The notes beneath the pieces are model-generated. The model ran no database searches. It saw nothing but the letters and a program-made list of their open reading frames with translations, and was not told where the DNA came from. Below, piece after piece: positions 1 to 10,542 of a DNA stretch of 64,000 bases (position 1 is its first letter; the number at the start of each line of letters is the position of its first letter). This DNA comes from Alitta virens. Taxonomy: Eukaryota > Annelida > Polychaeta > Phyllodocida > Nereididae. The stretch is from positions 3,376,001 to 3,440,000 of the forward strand of contig OW028577.1 of assembly GCA_932294295.1 (NCBI GenBank). The letters are read 5' to 3'. Made by a program: the position numbers and the translations under genes.

Positions 1-960
1 CCATCTTTATATCTGATAACTTATGAATTTTAAGGCCCTTCATACTGTGGCATGTTTGATACATACATTATATATTTAAATATTTGGGTTAATTTAATAC
101 TTGAAAAAGCTATTTAAAAGTGTGGATTTATGTAATATTTTGGGTTTATATTTCATATATAAAGGGTTTCAAATTCATTCTTATGAATAATGTACGTAGG
201 CCTACATTTTCATTGTTTCAGTCATGTTTAACAAGAAAATTCACAACATGTTATTGAAAATATTTCATATTGAAATCAATGTACTATGCTGATTAGAATT
301 TATGTTGACATTGCATTTTGCCAATTTACATGAAATTATTGATAAAACTGACACGATAATGACACAAATTGACATGATGTATTTTTGACATGTTGTGACA
401 GCTGGAGGGTGGCTGAAAAGCATCATTGGTTAAGAGGAATGTGGTTTCCTCTAAAACAACAAACAAAAGGGGTTAGATAGTTTATGAAAGTGGTTTTGAG
501 GCCCCCTCATGGTCAAACCACAAGAATTGTTTCCTACTCCTCCGCTGGGGGAGCCACCTGTGCCTCACGTGCAGCATGCACAGAGCATGTCACACATGAA
601 TCATGTCATTCTCAAAGAACTCATACTTGCCATAATTTCCATGAGAAAAGAATTCTCCGTAATATTAGGTCTCGGAACATTGTTCACTAAAGGAAGTTCA
701 CTTCCTGTCGTATATGGAGGCAAAATATGCCAAGAATCCCAGTTATTTTTACAAATGAGCTGTCCCACAGTACTCTCATATATTGTATTTACAGTGAAAA
801 GGGCTTATTATATTTTGAGCGTTAAGCAAACATGACATTATATTTACTTTAGTAGACTTTTTATGGCTTTTTTTCCTATATTTAAACCCTATGATGCATA
901 AACCCTTTTAATTATTTAGAATTTCCATTAACAAACATAATTATCTATGGATATTTTTTA

Positions 961-1113
961 CAGTGGAACCCTGTGATAGGACCATTTTGATTTTCATACT
1001 TTCGCAGAGTCCCAATACGAATGCAATGTACATCCATAGAATTAGTACCCCTCGATACAAAGACCTGTTCATTTGTATTTTGCCAGGGTGGTCTTATTTG
1101 CTGAATTCAACTG
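961..1113. mobile_element. Small TA-flanked MITE ('GACCAC' type)
   Basis: The ends are imperfect inverted repeats: CAGTGGAACCC at the left, and a right end whose complement begins CAGTTGAATTC. Each end is followed inward by an AAGACCAC-like block. TA dinucleotides flank both ends (959-960 and 1114-1115), as expected for a Tc1/mariner-type target duplication. No coding capacity. It resembles the better-preserved copy at 8003-8188. Confidence 0.5.
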
Positions 1114-2084
1114 TATTGAATATAAAGAGTATTCGAAGAGCCTCGAAAACCGTCATGTTTTTGACTTTTCGTACAATATTGACGTTGCTATTTTACAAGC
1201 TTTGTTTTTCAAAAATGGCAAATACTCAAAGTAAACCACTTCTTGACTGTATGTCATGACCTTATACCAAACACTTTGTCATCAATAACATTACAGTGTA
1301 TTTCCTCCAAGGCTGTGTTGTCAAATATAGTATATTTTCCTCCTATTTGTTTTTTGCCAATGAAGTGTCAAGCTGTTGTGGAAATCATTGATATGTTTTG
1401 TTGAGTGCTTGTCAAATTTGTCACTGATATAAAGGCTCCCAGGTCAGTAGGTTAGGCAGTATGTGACAGAGTGTTCTTGCATAATTTGGTAACTGTATAA
1501 CATAGTTTCCAAGTGTATATATACTATATATGCTTTATATTGGTTTGATGCCCTTGTATGAATTGTATCTTACATATTAAAAATATTGTATATGAATTTC
1601 CTGCTAAACTTTTGAAGCACTGGACTTCATCCATGGTACCGATTATGCCATACTGACATATTGTACTGAATGTCATGGAAAAACTGAAACTGTATTATGC
1701 ATAGTTATACATACATAAGAACTCCGCAATTCGGACTCCAAAGCTGTCGCTGAAGTGGCCTTAATATCGAGATTCCTCTGTATGCTCGTTATTTTGATTT
1801 AACATATATAATATAGGTGCAAGGAAATAGTTATTCGAGTTGCAGCAATAAGCAGCAACTGAAACTTCAAACTTTAAGGCTTTCTATCAATTCTGATGCA
1901 AACTTGACACATTTTCAAATCAGCTCCGTGGTGTCCTCTAGCGTTACTCGCCTGACTATTTGAGGTGCCCTCTGTAGTTTCAAACAAAAACTACAGAGAT
2001 TGGTATAATTGGTCGTGAAGTTGGGTTGTCATTGTCTTGTTAAAGTGTTTCTTTTGACTGACTTGATCCTAACTCTCTTTTCGT

Positions 2085-2094
2085 TTGGTTGCAG
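2085..2094 (+). promoter_or_regulatory. Splice acceptor of the Sprouty coding exon
   Basis: A T-rich tract ending TTGCAG lies ten bases before the first ATG. The reading frame stays open upstream through the tract, but the residues there are intron-like, so translation probably starts at 2105. Confidence 0.75.
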
Positions 2095-2104
2095 AGTCCA
2101 TCCC

Positions 2105-2959
2105 ATGGATACAAGTCTTCATTATGCCAGAGATTCGGTTTCCCCACCCGGCCAGGTGCGGCTGGACCATCGGCCTCCGCCGCAGCCTCCCGTGCAGACG
2201 ACAGCGCCCACTGCGAGGTCTCCACCTCTTAATCCCATCATAACACTGGACCAAAAGCGTGATGGTCCTCGACACCTCAATCTGTATGTCGATACACCGA
2301 GAAATACAGCAGTCTTCAATGGGGTGTCCACGAACTCTAACACACAAACACAGCAACAGTCTGCTACCGTCATTTCATCACAACCTATCTCATCATCACC
2401 CGCAGTATCACCTGTCACTTCATTGTCATCATCATCAACACGGGAGGAGACCTCAATACTAGAACAGCAGCCTGCAGGACTTAAGAAAGACGCCCATGAC
2501 AAAGACGCTATCAGCTCCACGAAACGTGAAATTCACACAGACTCGATAATCTGCTCGAAATGTGGGAAATGCAAGTGCAAAGCGTGTACGCATCCGGAGC
2601 CATCAGCCAAGGACTGCACTCCAAGCAAAGTGGTGGAGTGCTGTTCGTGCTTGTACTGTGTGCAGTGTATGTTCTATCACTGCTTTAAGGATAATGAGAC
2701 AAACGATGATATGTGCTCGGCAGACGACCCCTGTGCTTGCTGTGAGCGCCCTTATTGTCTAAAACGGTGGACTTGCATGGGCATCATGTCGCTCTGTCTT
2801 CCCTGCCTCTGTTTCTACTGGCCCATGAAAGGCGTCGTCAATTCGTGCACCGCGTTGCACAACCGGTGCTCTCGGAGAGGCTGCCATTGCCGGAAGGACA
2901 AAGTACCAAGCATAAACAAACGTCTTTTAATTCCAGACTCTGAAAGTTCAAGCACGTGA
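2105..2959 (+). CDS. SPRY: Sprouty homolog, intracellular RTK/Ras-MAPK signalling inhibitor
   Basis: Predicted 284-aa protein. The C-terminal half (about residues 149-263) is the cysteine-rich Sprouty domain: it opens ICSKCGKCKCKAC, continues through CCSCLYCVQC and CACCERPYC, and ends in a C-RRGCHC cluster. This domain targets the family to membranes, where it damps FGF/EGF receptor to Ras-MAPK signalling. At residues 48-65 an LDQ-KR...NLYVDTP stretch looks like a diverged form of the conserved N-terminal tyrosine/Cbl-docking motif (Tyr61 equivalent to vertebrate Spry2 Tyr55). Residues about 90-125 are Ser/Thr-rich, as in the family's serine-rich motif. I start at ATG 2105 because a pyrimidine tract and CAG at 2092-2094 form a splice acceptor, and this is the first ATG of the exon. 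A single coding exon behind a non-coding 5' exon is typical of Sprouty genes. The SPR domain is certain; which Sprouty paralogue is not resolved. SPRED is excluded because there is no EVH1 domain. Confidence 0.95.
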   Translation: MDTSLHYARDSVSPPGQVRLDHRPPPQPPVQTTAPTARSPPLNPIITLDQKRDGPRHLNLYVDTPRNTAVFNGVSTNSNTQTQQQSATVISSQPISSSPAVSPVTSLSSSSTREETSILEQQPAGLKKDAHDKDAISSTKREIHTDSIICSKCGKCKCKACTHPEPSAKDCTPSKVVECCSCLYCVQCMFYHCFKDNETNDDMCSADDPCACCERPYCLKRWTCMGIMSLCLPCLCFYWPMKGVVNSCTALHNRCSRRGCHCRKDKVPSINKRLLIPDSESSST

Positions 2960-3679
2960 CATTGACGTGCGCCATCACATGTGATCATACCTCTAGTTCT
3001 TGTAAAGTTGTCTTGTTGCATTTTCATTCATTTTGTTATTATCATTTCGGATCTGTGTGTAAAAAAATGTACATTGTATTATTTACCTTGTGGAAATGTC
3101 CATATATAGTTTATAAATATATTATATATATATGTATAGATATAACAACAGTTCTCCTGTGTTTGTATGAGTTGGCTGGCTGGGGTATGAGTGGATAGTT
3201 TTCTGTGAGATTATTTTTTGAGTTTAATTCAACTTGATAGAGTTGATTGAAAGCTTAGTGGAAATGTGTTAACTTAGGAATATGCAGGAAATTTTGTCTG
3301 AGTTATGTCTGGATTTTAGTTACTCCATTGAGCTGTGATGTGCCCTGCATTTGGGTGGTGATGATTCGAAGGCTGTATGCTGATTTGCTCTTGTAAAGTT
3401 GTGACGATTCACATTTTAGGTTGGGGCTGGCTGTAGCCCAGGTGCTTTGTTCCTTGGGTAATCTGTATGCCTGTGTATCTTAGGAGTCTTCAACTCAACC
3501 ATTGGGTAACTTTGATATATACTAAAAGTCTGTTACTTAAACATTGCGGGTAAATCTATACTCAGATATGTATTTAAAGTCAACAAATGTGTATGAAATC
3601 TGCAAATTTAACATCTTGGGTAAATCTTTACTTTGTTGTCTGCGAAGTCCACGATTATTCATTTGGGGTAAAATTTGTA

Positions 3680-3734
3680 TTCTAGATTATAAGAAACTGA
3701 TACCCTTTTGTTAGTGACTTCTTATAATCTAGAA
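3680..3734. repeat. Perfect 16-bp inverted repeat (stem-loop)
   Basis: TTCTAGATTATAAGAA at 3680-3695 is exactly complementary to 3719-3734, with a 23-nt loop. In a Sprouty 3' UTR it would form a stable hairpin. It has no T-run typical of a Pol III end and is not a tRNA. Confidence 0.7.
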
Positions 3735-3955
3735 GTTGTTTACTTCCGCTAATAGAAGCTTGAATGTGGTGTTATGATATTCTGCAGTATTGCGTTGCTC
3801 ATTATTACGAGAGAGCGAATAGAGATTAGAAGTGGCCGGTGCTGCTCATTGAATTCAGAGGGTCGGATGGTGAATATTTTGGAACCTTGTGGCTGCTGTG
3901 ACGTCATGGGGGAGAGTGGTGCTCAATGCAGCGGAAGGGGATGTTGAGCATCAGT

Positions 3956-4325
3956 TGCAGCAGCAGCAACAGCAGCAGGCAGTAAAATTAAGTGAGGAAA
4001 CAGAAGGCAGGGCAGTGGAAGGGGGTTCACCCTCTTCCTCTGAACCCCTCTCTCTCTGCAGGTTACCAGAGGCATCTCTGAGGCTGCTGCTGCTGCTGCT
4101 GCTGTAGAGATTCGGTCATGGTATTGCCATGGCAACCAAGGTAGCTGCAGCTAGCTCCAACACAGACCATATGACCTTCAAACTTTTCTAACTGGCTGCT
4201 GCTCCTGCTGCTGCTCCACCTCTTCCTGGTTGATGTTGCAATAGTTGGAAAAGAGCATCATACAGCCCGCTGATGCTCCACAACTCCCAAGAGTTCTCCA
4301 GCAGCCACAGCAGCCACAGCAGCAG
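3956..4325. repeat. Clustered CAG / CTG trinucleotide runs
   Basis: An imperfect CAG/CAA run at 3956-3981 is followed by an uninterrupted GCT run at 4083-4104, further CTG runs near 4194-4220, and CAGCAG near 4300-4325. The two orientations could pair with each other. The open frames across them are low-complexity and lack any homology I recognise. Confidence 0.6.
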
Positions 4326-6312
4326 TATCGGCAGCCAGCGTTGCTTGCTTTTCAGACTTGAGAAAAAGAAAAAGCATAAATCTCTCTCGCTCTTTCACAT
4401 ACACGCCTCATGTCTTGTGAGTGTGTGTGTGTGAAAACCTGTGAAGAAAAGACCAGCTACTCCGTAATATTTATTTGGCAGACTTCGAAGTATAAGATGA
4501 TTTAATAAGAACGAGTATAGCTGAAATGAAATATTACATACATACAATGGATAGGAAACTATAATTTAGGGCGTTAAAAGATTGAAATGAAAAGTTCCCA
4601 AGAACTGTTTGCAGATTATAGTACCCAGAAATGTTACAAACATTAGTATATCATTGTTCGAGAGTTATCGGCACTGTAAATTGAAGTTATCAAAAAATCG
4701 TAGAGAGTTAAGAAGTTTATAAAGTTGTGTGTTGAAAAATGCCTGAGCTTTAGCCTGTGATTCTGTTCGAAATTATGTCACATTTTTTCTGTGACTTGTA
4801 AATATGTACACGAGTTTGAAATGAAGGTGATGAAGATGATGAAGATGATAACGTTTAATTGTTTCTTTGGTGGCATGATGGGATATGAGAGCTGTTTGTT
4901 ACTTAGGGGCACATGTTTTTGAAGATTTTATTCTCTTCAGGTGTTAGATGTGAAAGAACATAGGCTAATCGTTTAATTTTCATGGTATTACGAGTACGAA
5001 GAGCGTTTATTGTATCCTAATATCCCATAGTTATTAATTAATATCAAATCGATTATATCCAATAATGTGGTTCGGTGTTTTCTTAGCCTTGTGTGTTTGG
5101 ATGTATATATGGTTCGTAAATTGGTTCTTTTTGGTTAGCCTTATAATCCTTGTGGTATTTATTGCAGTATAAAAGACAGGATTAATATTTGTGACTGGAA
5201 TTTTAAGATTCAACAGTTTTTAAGTCACTATAACGGCATAATACACCTTCTCTATCTCTTGTGTTCCCGTTTACGATTATAATGGGATCAGGTAAATTTA
5301 TATTTATGACAGTATTATGGTTTCGTTTGTATATTATACCCAAAGCACAAGTGTACATATTATATATGATTATATATATAAATAGTATACATTATACACC
5401 TACGTTATTTCGTGTATTTTTCCTTGTGCCCAAAGTTACAACAACTTCCCAAACTAGATGTCTCTGATTGATTTTTATATTAAGAAGTATTAAATAGTCC
5501 TTATTGATTATTACCGGAGTTGTGTAACATATGTTAATACGTAAACAAATCAAATGTCTTCAATATATTATTACATAAAGCTGTGTTGATTCACAAAAGA
5601 TGAAATTTTGATGTTATATTTTGATGAACTGATTCTGTTAATATGTTTCGATTAATGAGTTTTTTTTTTGGCAAAATTTAACTAAATTGAGTTGTTATAA
5701 TTTGTTTGAATATTACTATAAGGTTTGTTGTTAATATATAACTGGTAGACATCTCTTATAAAAGGATATATATATATATGCTCAATTTTGATGCTAATCA
5801 AATGTATGTTATATATACAAGTATAGCATTATCGCTGTGAAATCATTTTTGTAAGAGAGAAATGTAGTAATAATGGCATGTATATTATATGCCCCCCAAA
5901 GTATGTAGATTTCATCCAAAGCCCCTCGTATTTCCCGTAAAGTTTATTTCCTGTAAAATATTTCCCTGTAAGATATTAGCGTTGTGACCGGAGTCAAACT
6001 GCAGTCGACTTGTGCCCCCTTTTGCCACTGCACATTTTACAATACTTGCTGAACTTTCCTTTTTTCTCAGCAAAAAAAAAAAAAACGTAGAACTTGAACC
6101 CCGATTTCTTTCCCCGAAGAAGCCTGCATCGAGAAATATTGCGAACATTGTCGTACTAGGTGTAAATATTTGTGACTATTTCGACGCAAAGAGAAAAACG
6201 AGTCATTTATTGTCAAGAGGTAGTAATGTTGTATCTCCGTATAATGAAATATTTTATATAAAGATACGCTATATTTATTTGTTAAATGTAAGACATGTTC
6301 AAACTATTACAT

Positions 6313-6322
6313 AATAAATAAA
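6313..6322 (+). terminator. Candidate poly(A) signals (overlapping AATAAA)
   Basis: Two overlapping AATAAA hexamers are followed by a TG-rich stretch (GTGTATG, TTTTGACG). This is the best-looking polyadenylation site downstream of Sprouty, but it is far from the stop codon, so assignment is tentative. Confidence 0.3.
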
Positions 6323-7339
6323 AGCACGTGGCTAGTGTATGAATATATTTTGACGTATCCTTGTCATTTTTGCAAATTTAGTGAATGAGGACTTTGTAAA
6401 ACAAATTTAAAAAAGGCTCATGATTCAGATACATTTTGAAATTGAATTCTTTTTTATTTTTATTTTTAAAATGGAGAGCATTGTGCAGCCGGAAGGATAT
6501 TTAACACAAAAGAGTTATTTTCAGAGTATTATGCTCTTTTAATCCATGAAGTATTTTATGAATCGACATTGAAAATATCTGAAAATGAGAAGTTGAATCT
6601 GTGGAATATACATTAATACCACATACAACAGCAAATGCATCTAGGGTTAATACTAAAGTACATTTATTAAGTTAACCCTCATATCTAAGGAATTACAAAT
6701 ACCACATACTTATTGAATATATATATACATTATATAACACTTGCTAGTAACTACTACACATTGCATAACATTATATCAACATGAAATATACAAAATATAC
6801 ATAAAAGTATAAGTTAATATACACAATTTATTAATTAATATACATTTAACCCTTAAATAAGAGAGCATACATAAATACCATACAATAGTTAAATACTATA
6901 TTATATTGATTACATAAGTATACAATGATAAAATGTACATAAAAGTTTGTATAGAAGTGAATAGGGGAGACAAATGTGTTTGACAGCCGAGCAGATTCTT
7001 GATGTGTGGCCCAGTTCAGCCCCTGACCCCTGCATTAATTCTAATCACTATGAACGACTTCCTGGCGAGTCTATTCTGCCAACAGGGGGGCAGGTAGTGG
7101 TACTTGGCACATAACCTCATTGGTAACTACTGAAATCTTCACTGGGAAGTCTTTGCCCCCTGCAGAAAACTGGCTTGGAACTTCATAAAATTCTCTTGAT
7201 AAACTATAGTGCAGTCTGACTTCTAAAAATGTGTGGCTGTTATAATATTTTATTGAATAATGTAGTTTTAAACCCAAAATGGATGTGTTATATAGTTTAT
7301 TATCCTATAGAATGCTTTAAATTATGATTAGTAAATATG

Positions 7340-7640
7340 TAACCATTATGGGCGACGTAATGATGAGATGATAAGTTGTAATACTGTTCATACATTCAAG
7401 TTATAATATGTATAGTTTAAATGCTATTTTATTTGAAGTGGGTTTTAATAATATGACTTACTGGCAGTGGCAGATGTAATGATTAGATGATTATAAGTTA
7501 TTATAATACACTATGACCAAATAATATGTACACACTCCAGTATAGTTTAAATGCTACTGCTCTCAAATGAGCTTAAAATGTTTCAGTAAATATTTGTTTC
7601 GGTGGCAGACGTAAAGATGAGATGCTAAAACACATCATGA
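7340..7640. repeat. Diverged tandem repeat, unit about 120-135 bp
   Basis: Three successive units begin with G(G)CRGACGTAATGATGAGATG-like sequence near 7350, 7470 and 7604. The stretches between them share GTATAGTTTAAATGCTA. The leading motif also occurs in dispersed positions (about 9845, 41757, and complement at about 9650 and 49200), so the array probably grew from a piece of an interspersed repeat. Confidence 0.55.
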
Positions 7641-8002
7641 GTTACTCGTGGTTCGATAATACTTTCTTCTGATAAATATAATTTCAACTTAAAAAGTTAA
7701 TAGTTTTGTTGAAATAAGTTGTACATATCCTGTTTTGTAAATATTTACTGCAGTATTACCGTAATAACTTGATAAACCAGATTATGGCAGTTATCAGGGA
7801 AATTCGTTTAGACGCCGGGGTGTATGATATCATACTAGATTAATTTATAACTAAACAGATATAATTTTTACCGCTAAATCACATTGGTACAAACAAAATC
7901 TGGCATACACAAGCCAATAAATGATTAAACGCATGGGTTTTAACCGAACTTCTACGGTATCAATAACATCAGCTTCAATACAGTGAGATTTGTACCTATT
8001 TA

Positions 8003-8188
8003 CAGCGAATCCCCCACTATTAAGACCACCTCTATATTTTAAAAGACCACCTCTATATTGAGACCACTTTTGACCACTTAATGGCTTTAAATAATCATAA
8101 TGTCAAATATGTCATAATTAAGACCACCTCGATATTAAGACCACTTCAGTGAATCCCAAGAGTGGTCTTATTCTTGGGGTTTCCACTG
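8003..8188. mobile_element. MITE of 'AAGACCACC' type with TA target duplication
   Basis: Inverted ends (CAGCGAATCCCCC at left; complement of the right end CAGTGGAAACCCC), each followed inward by AAGACCAC, are flanked by TA at 8001-8002 and 8189-8190. The interior repeats AAGACCACCTCTATATT several times. It has no coding capacity. The TA duplication suggests mobilisation by a Tc1/mariner-type transposase. Confidence 0.65.
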
Positions 8189-9554
8189 TATTTAGGGTAT
8201 CATGTTTACCCCACTCTGGTAAAATAAGCATGGGGGAATCCCACAATTTAATGATATCCTGTTTTGCCCTAGATATAATTTCCAATAAAACCCTGTACTC
8301 TGTTGACTTTTTGCCTCAACCAGGATTATTTTGACAAGCCTATTAAATTACTCCCTTTTTTGTTTTTGGTGTATCCTGGTAAAGCTGCTGAAAATTGGGC
8401 TGAACAACTTATCTGGAATGTGGCCATAAGAATGACTGTAATAAAATATTGACTATAATATTGCATATACAGTAGTTATAAACATCACAGTTAAGAATAA
8501 CAGACAATTTAAAGTATTATAAATATAAAAAATTTACTATTGCATATTTACGAATAAGAAACGTTATTGACACATCTGAGAATATTTACAGATATTTTTT
8601 CAGATAAAAGAATGAAAAATAATTTAAAATATATAATTAAATAATATATTTAGTAGTTAAAAGTAGAGTAATATTGATGATATTGTGAATATATTTAGAT
8701 AAAGATATATTTATAAATAATTATTACACAACTTTAATTAATTAATCATTTAATTAAGATGTCTTATGGACTTGCAAAACCATTTATAAATATACTAACA
8801 AAAATGGACATGTACTTAACTAATTATTAGCTAATGTTTATATATCTAATAATATTCATTTCTCAAGTCTAGAAACTTCTGGACAAATAGACCAGATACT
8901 AAAATATAGTTTAGAACTACTTATAACAATTAATCTATTATTAAACCAATGTGTTTATAGTGTGACCATATTGAACCTCTTAACATAGAAATTATTGATT
9001 TACCAAAGTCAATTCACACTTGTTTATCTTGCAGCTAAGAACTAGATTCATGTATGATCTTAAAAATCTCACAGCTGGAATAGATCATTTTGACATTTTT
9101 AACCCCAAAAAATTGTTTTGTATACAATTAGTAGTTGGGTGAAAGACACACTGACTTGTTTGGTCTGTTGACGATAATTTTTTTGTGAATTTTATTTTTC
9201 ATTTATCTTTAGATTTTTTTTGTTTCTTTGTGTGTTTTTCATACCCTGTTTTTTTCTTGTGACCCAAATTCCTAAAACTGTTGAGCCAAGCATAATAGTG
9301 TTACGTCAGGAAAACATGCAAAATGGTGACCTAGAGCGTGGACTCCCAGTGGATTTATCATCTCATTACTACACTTGCCTCTTTAACAAGAGGAAATATA
9401 TTTTTTGATATGCATTAATTACAACTTTAATAATAGCATCCTTTAAATTTCTCCAAAATGTCTAGTCTTAGAATAGAACTGGGTAGAAAATTTGTATAGT
9501 CTTTTTTTAAAGCTCTTAATAATAATGTGATCTAAACCCCTGTCTAGCTCTGCT

Positions 9555-9680
9555 GAACTGGTGGTGCCTTGTACTCGGTGTCTATGCTGAGGCAAGTAAA
9601 AGACTCCACCCATGGGGTAAATGTGGGTTGGACTCCAATCCTTATCATCTCATCATTACCTGTGCCTCTGGCAGCTGGTC
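9555..9680 (+). mobile_element. SINE family 2, body fragment
   Basis: It shares a block of about 60 bp (CTATGCTGAGGCAAGTAAAAGA and flanks, then ATGGGGTAAATGTG) with the - strand copy at 57780-58035, and continues into TCTCATCATTACCTGTGCC, the presumed 3' part. The tRNA-like head is missing, as in a 5'-truncated retroposon. Confidence 0.5.
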
Positions 9681-10504
9681 ATAAGCTAATTGAGACAATA
9701 GCTGTTACACTGGAACATTGCAATATTAAATACCGTATTTTCCTAATTACAAGCCGGGGTAATTAATAATTAATAAATGCTAGTTTACTTTATATATTAG
9801 ATCTAGGCTGTGCTGGAGTGGGGTCAGAAGCTTACATAACAATGTTCCACAGGCAGAAGTAATGATGAGATAAGACTTGGTGTCCACACTATGTATATAA
9901 GTTGCCATGCATATAATTAGTATCTCATCGTTATGTTAGCCTCATTCACCAGGTAAGATACATGTGCACCGGGAAATTATACATTAAAACGATTTCTCAA
10001 AAGAAATATTTTATTTTATTTAAAGCTGGATTGTCACTCAATATATATGACAGTGGCCAAAATATATACTTCATGGAGTTCTTAATACTGATTACGTACC
10101 ATCCAGAGCCTTGCTGGGTTCACTATCTCTCCATAAAATAAATCAACTTCACCTAGTATTTAATTTTTCATGCATGTGTTTTGGTCTCGATTTCTTTCAA
10201 TGTATCATTTTATTTTATTTTTTTAATTAATGCCTGATAGATTCATTAGCCTACAGATATTTAGTGTGCCTTGATCAAATAAGGTGATTTTCAATCATTT
10301 GATGAAGTTTAGAAAATAGTAATTTTGATAGACAGTGGAGTTGACTTTCAAGGTAATTGTATTGTAACAGTATTGTGTATGTCAATATTTTTTTTTATTG
10401 ACACTAGAATAGTAGAAAAATAACGCCCAATAAATGAAACAAGGAAAAAAATAACTGGGAATTTGAAAACAAGATATTCTACCCAGTCCAGCAGTGTCTT
10501 AATT

Positions 10505-10507
<3 letters not shown>

Positions 10508-10535
<28 letters not shown>
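10508..10535. repeat. Poly(T) tract
   Basis: An uninterrupted run of about 28 T. It could be the reversed tail of an old retroposon, but I recognise no retroposon body next to it. Confidence 0.7.

Positions 10536-10542
<7 letters not shown>

Larger units (their letters stand above)
1..2094. other. Sprouty upstream region, probably 5' flank and intron
   Basis: This stretch is AT-rich and I recognise no coding exon in it. It ends in a polypyrimidine tract and AG at 2093-2094, the splice acceptor in front of the Sprouty coding exon, so at least its right part is intron. A non-coding 5' exon and promoter must lie further left, but I could not place them. It contains one small TA-flanked MITE (961-1113) and a fragment of the same repeat type near 1725-1790. 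Confidence 0.5.
2960..6330 (+). other. Probable long 3' UTR or 3' flank of Sprouty
   Basis: No conserved coding sequence. There is no early canonical AATAAA after the stop. The first clear pair is at 6313-6322 (overlapping AATAAA copies), so the transcript could carry a UTR of about 3.3 kb; this is inference. The stretch holds a perfect 16-bp inverted repeat (3680-3734), CAG/CTG triplet runs (3956-4325), and a short Gln/Leu-rich open frame that I read as a by-product of those triplets. Confidence 0.35.

Noticed and set aside
2009..2104. Extended N-terminus of Sprouty (32 more residues)
   Set aside because: The extra codons run through a polypyrimidine tract ending in TTGCAG, a splice acceptor, and lack an ATG at their start.
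3889..4107. Gln-rich / Leu-rich small protein
   Set aside because: Made of CAG and CTG runs. No conserved flanking sequence, and it lies in the probable Sprouty 3' UTR.
4119..4135. RFX X-box (TTGCCATGGCAACC), also at about 13633
   Set aside because: A good palindromic match, but isolated, far from a known promoter, and short enough to arise by chance.
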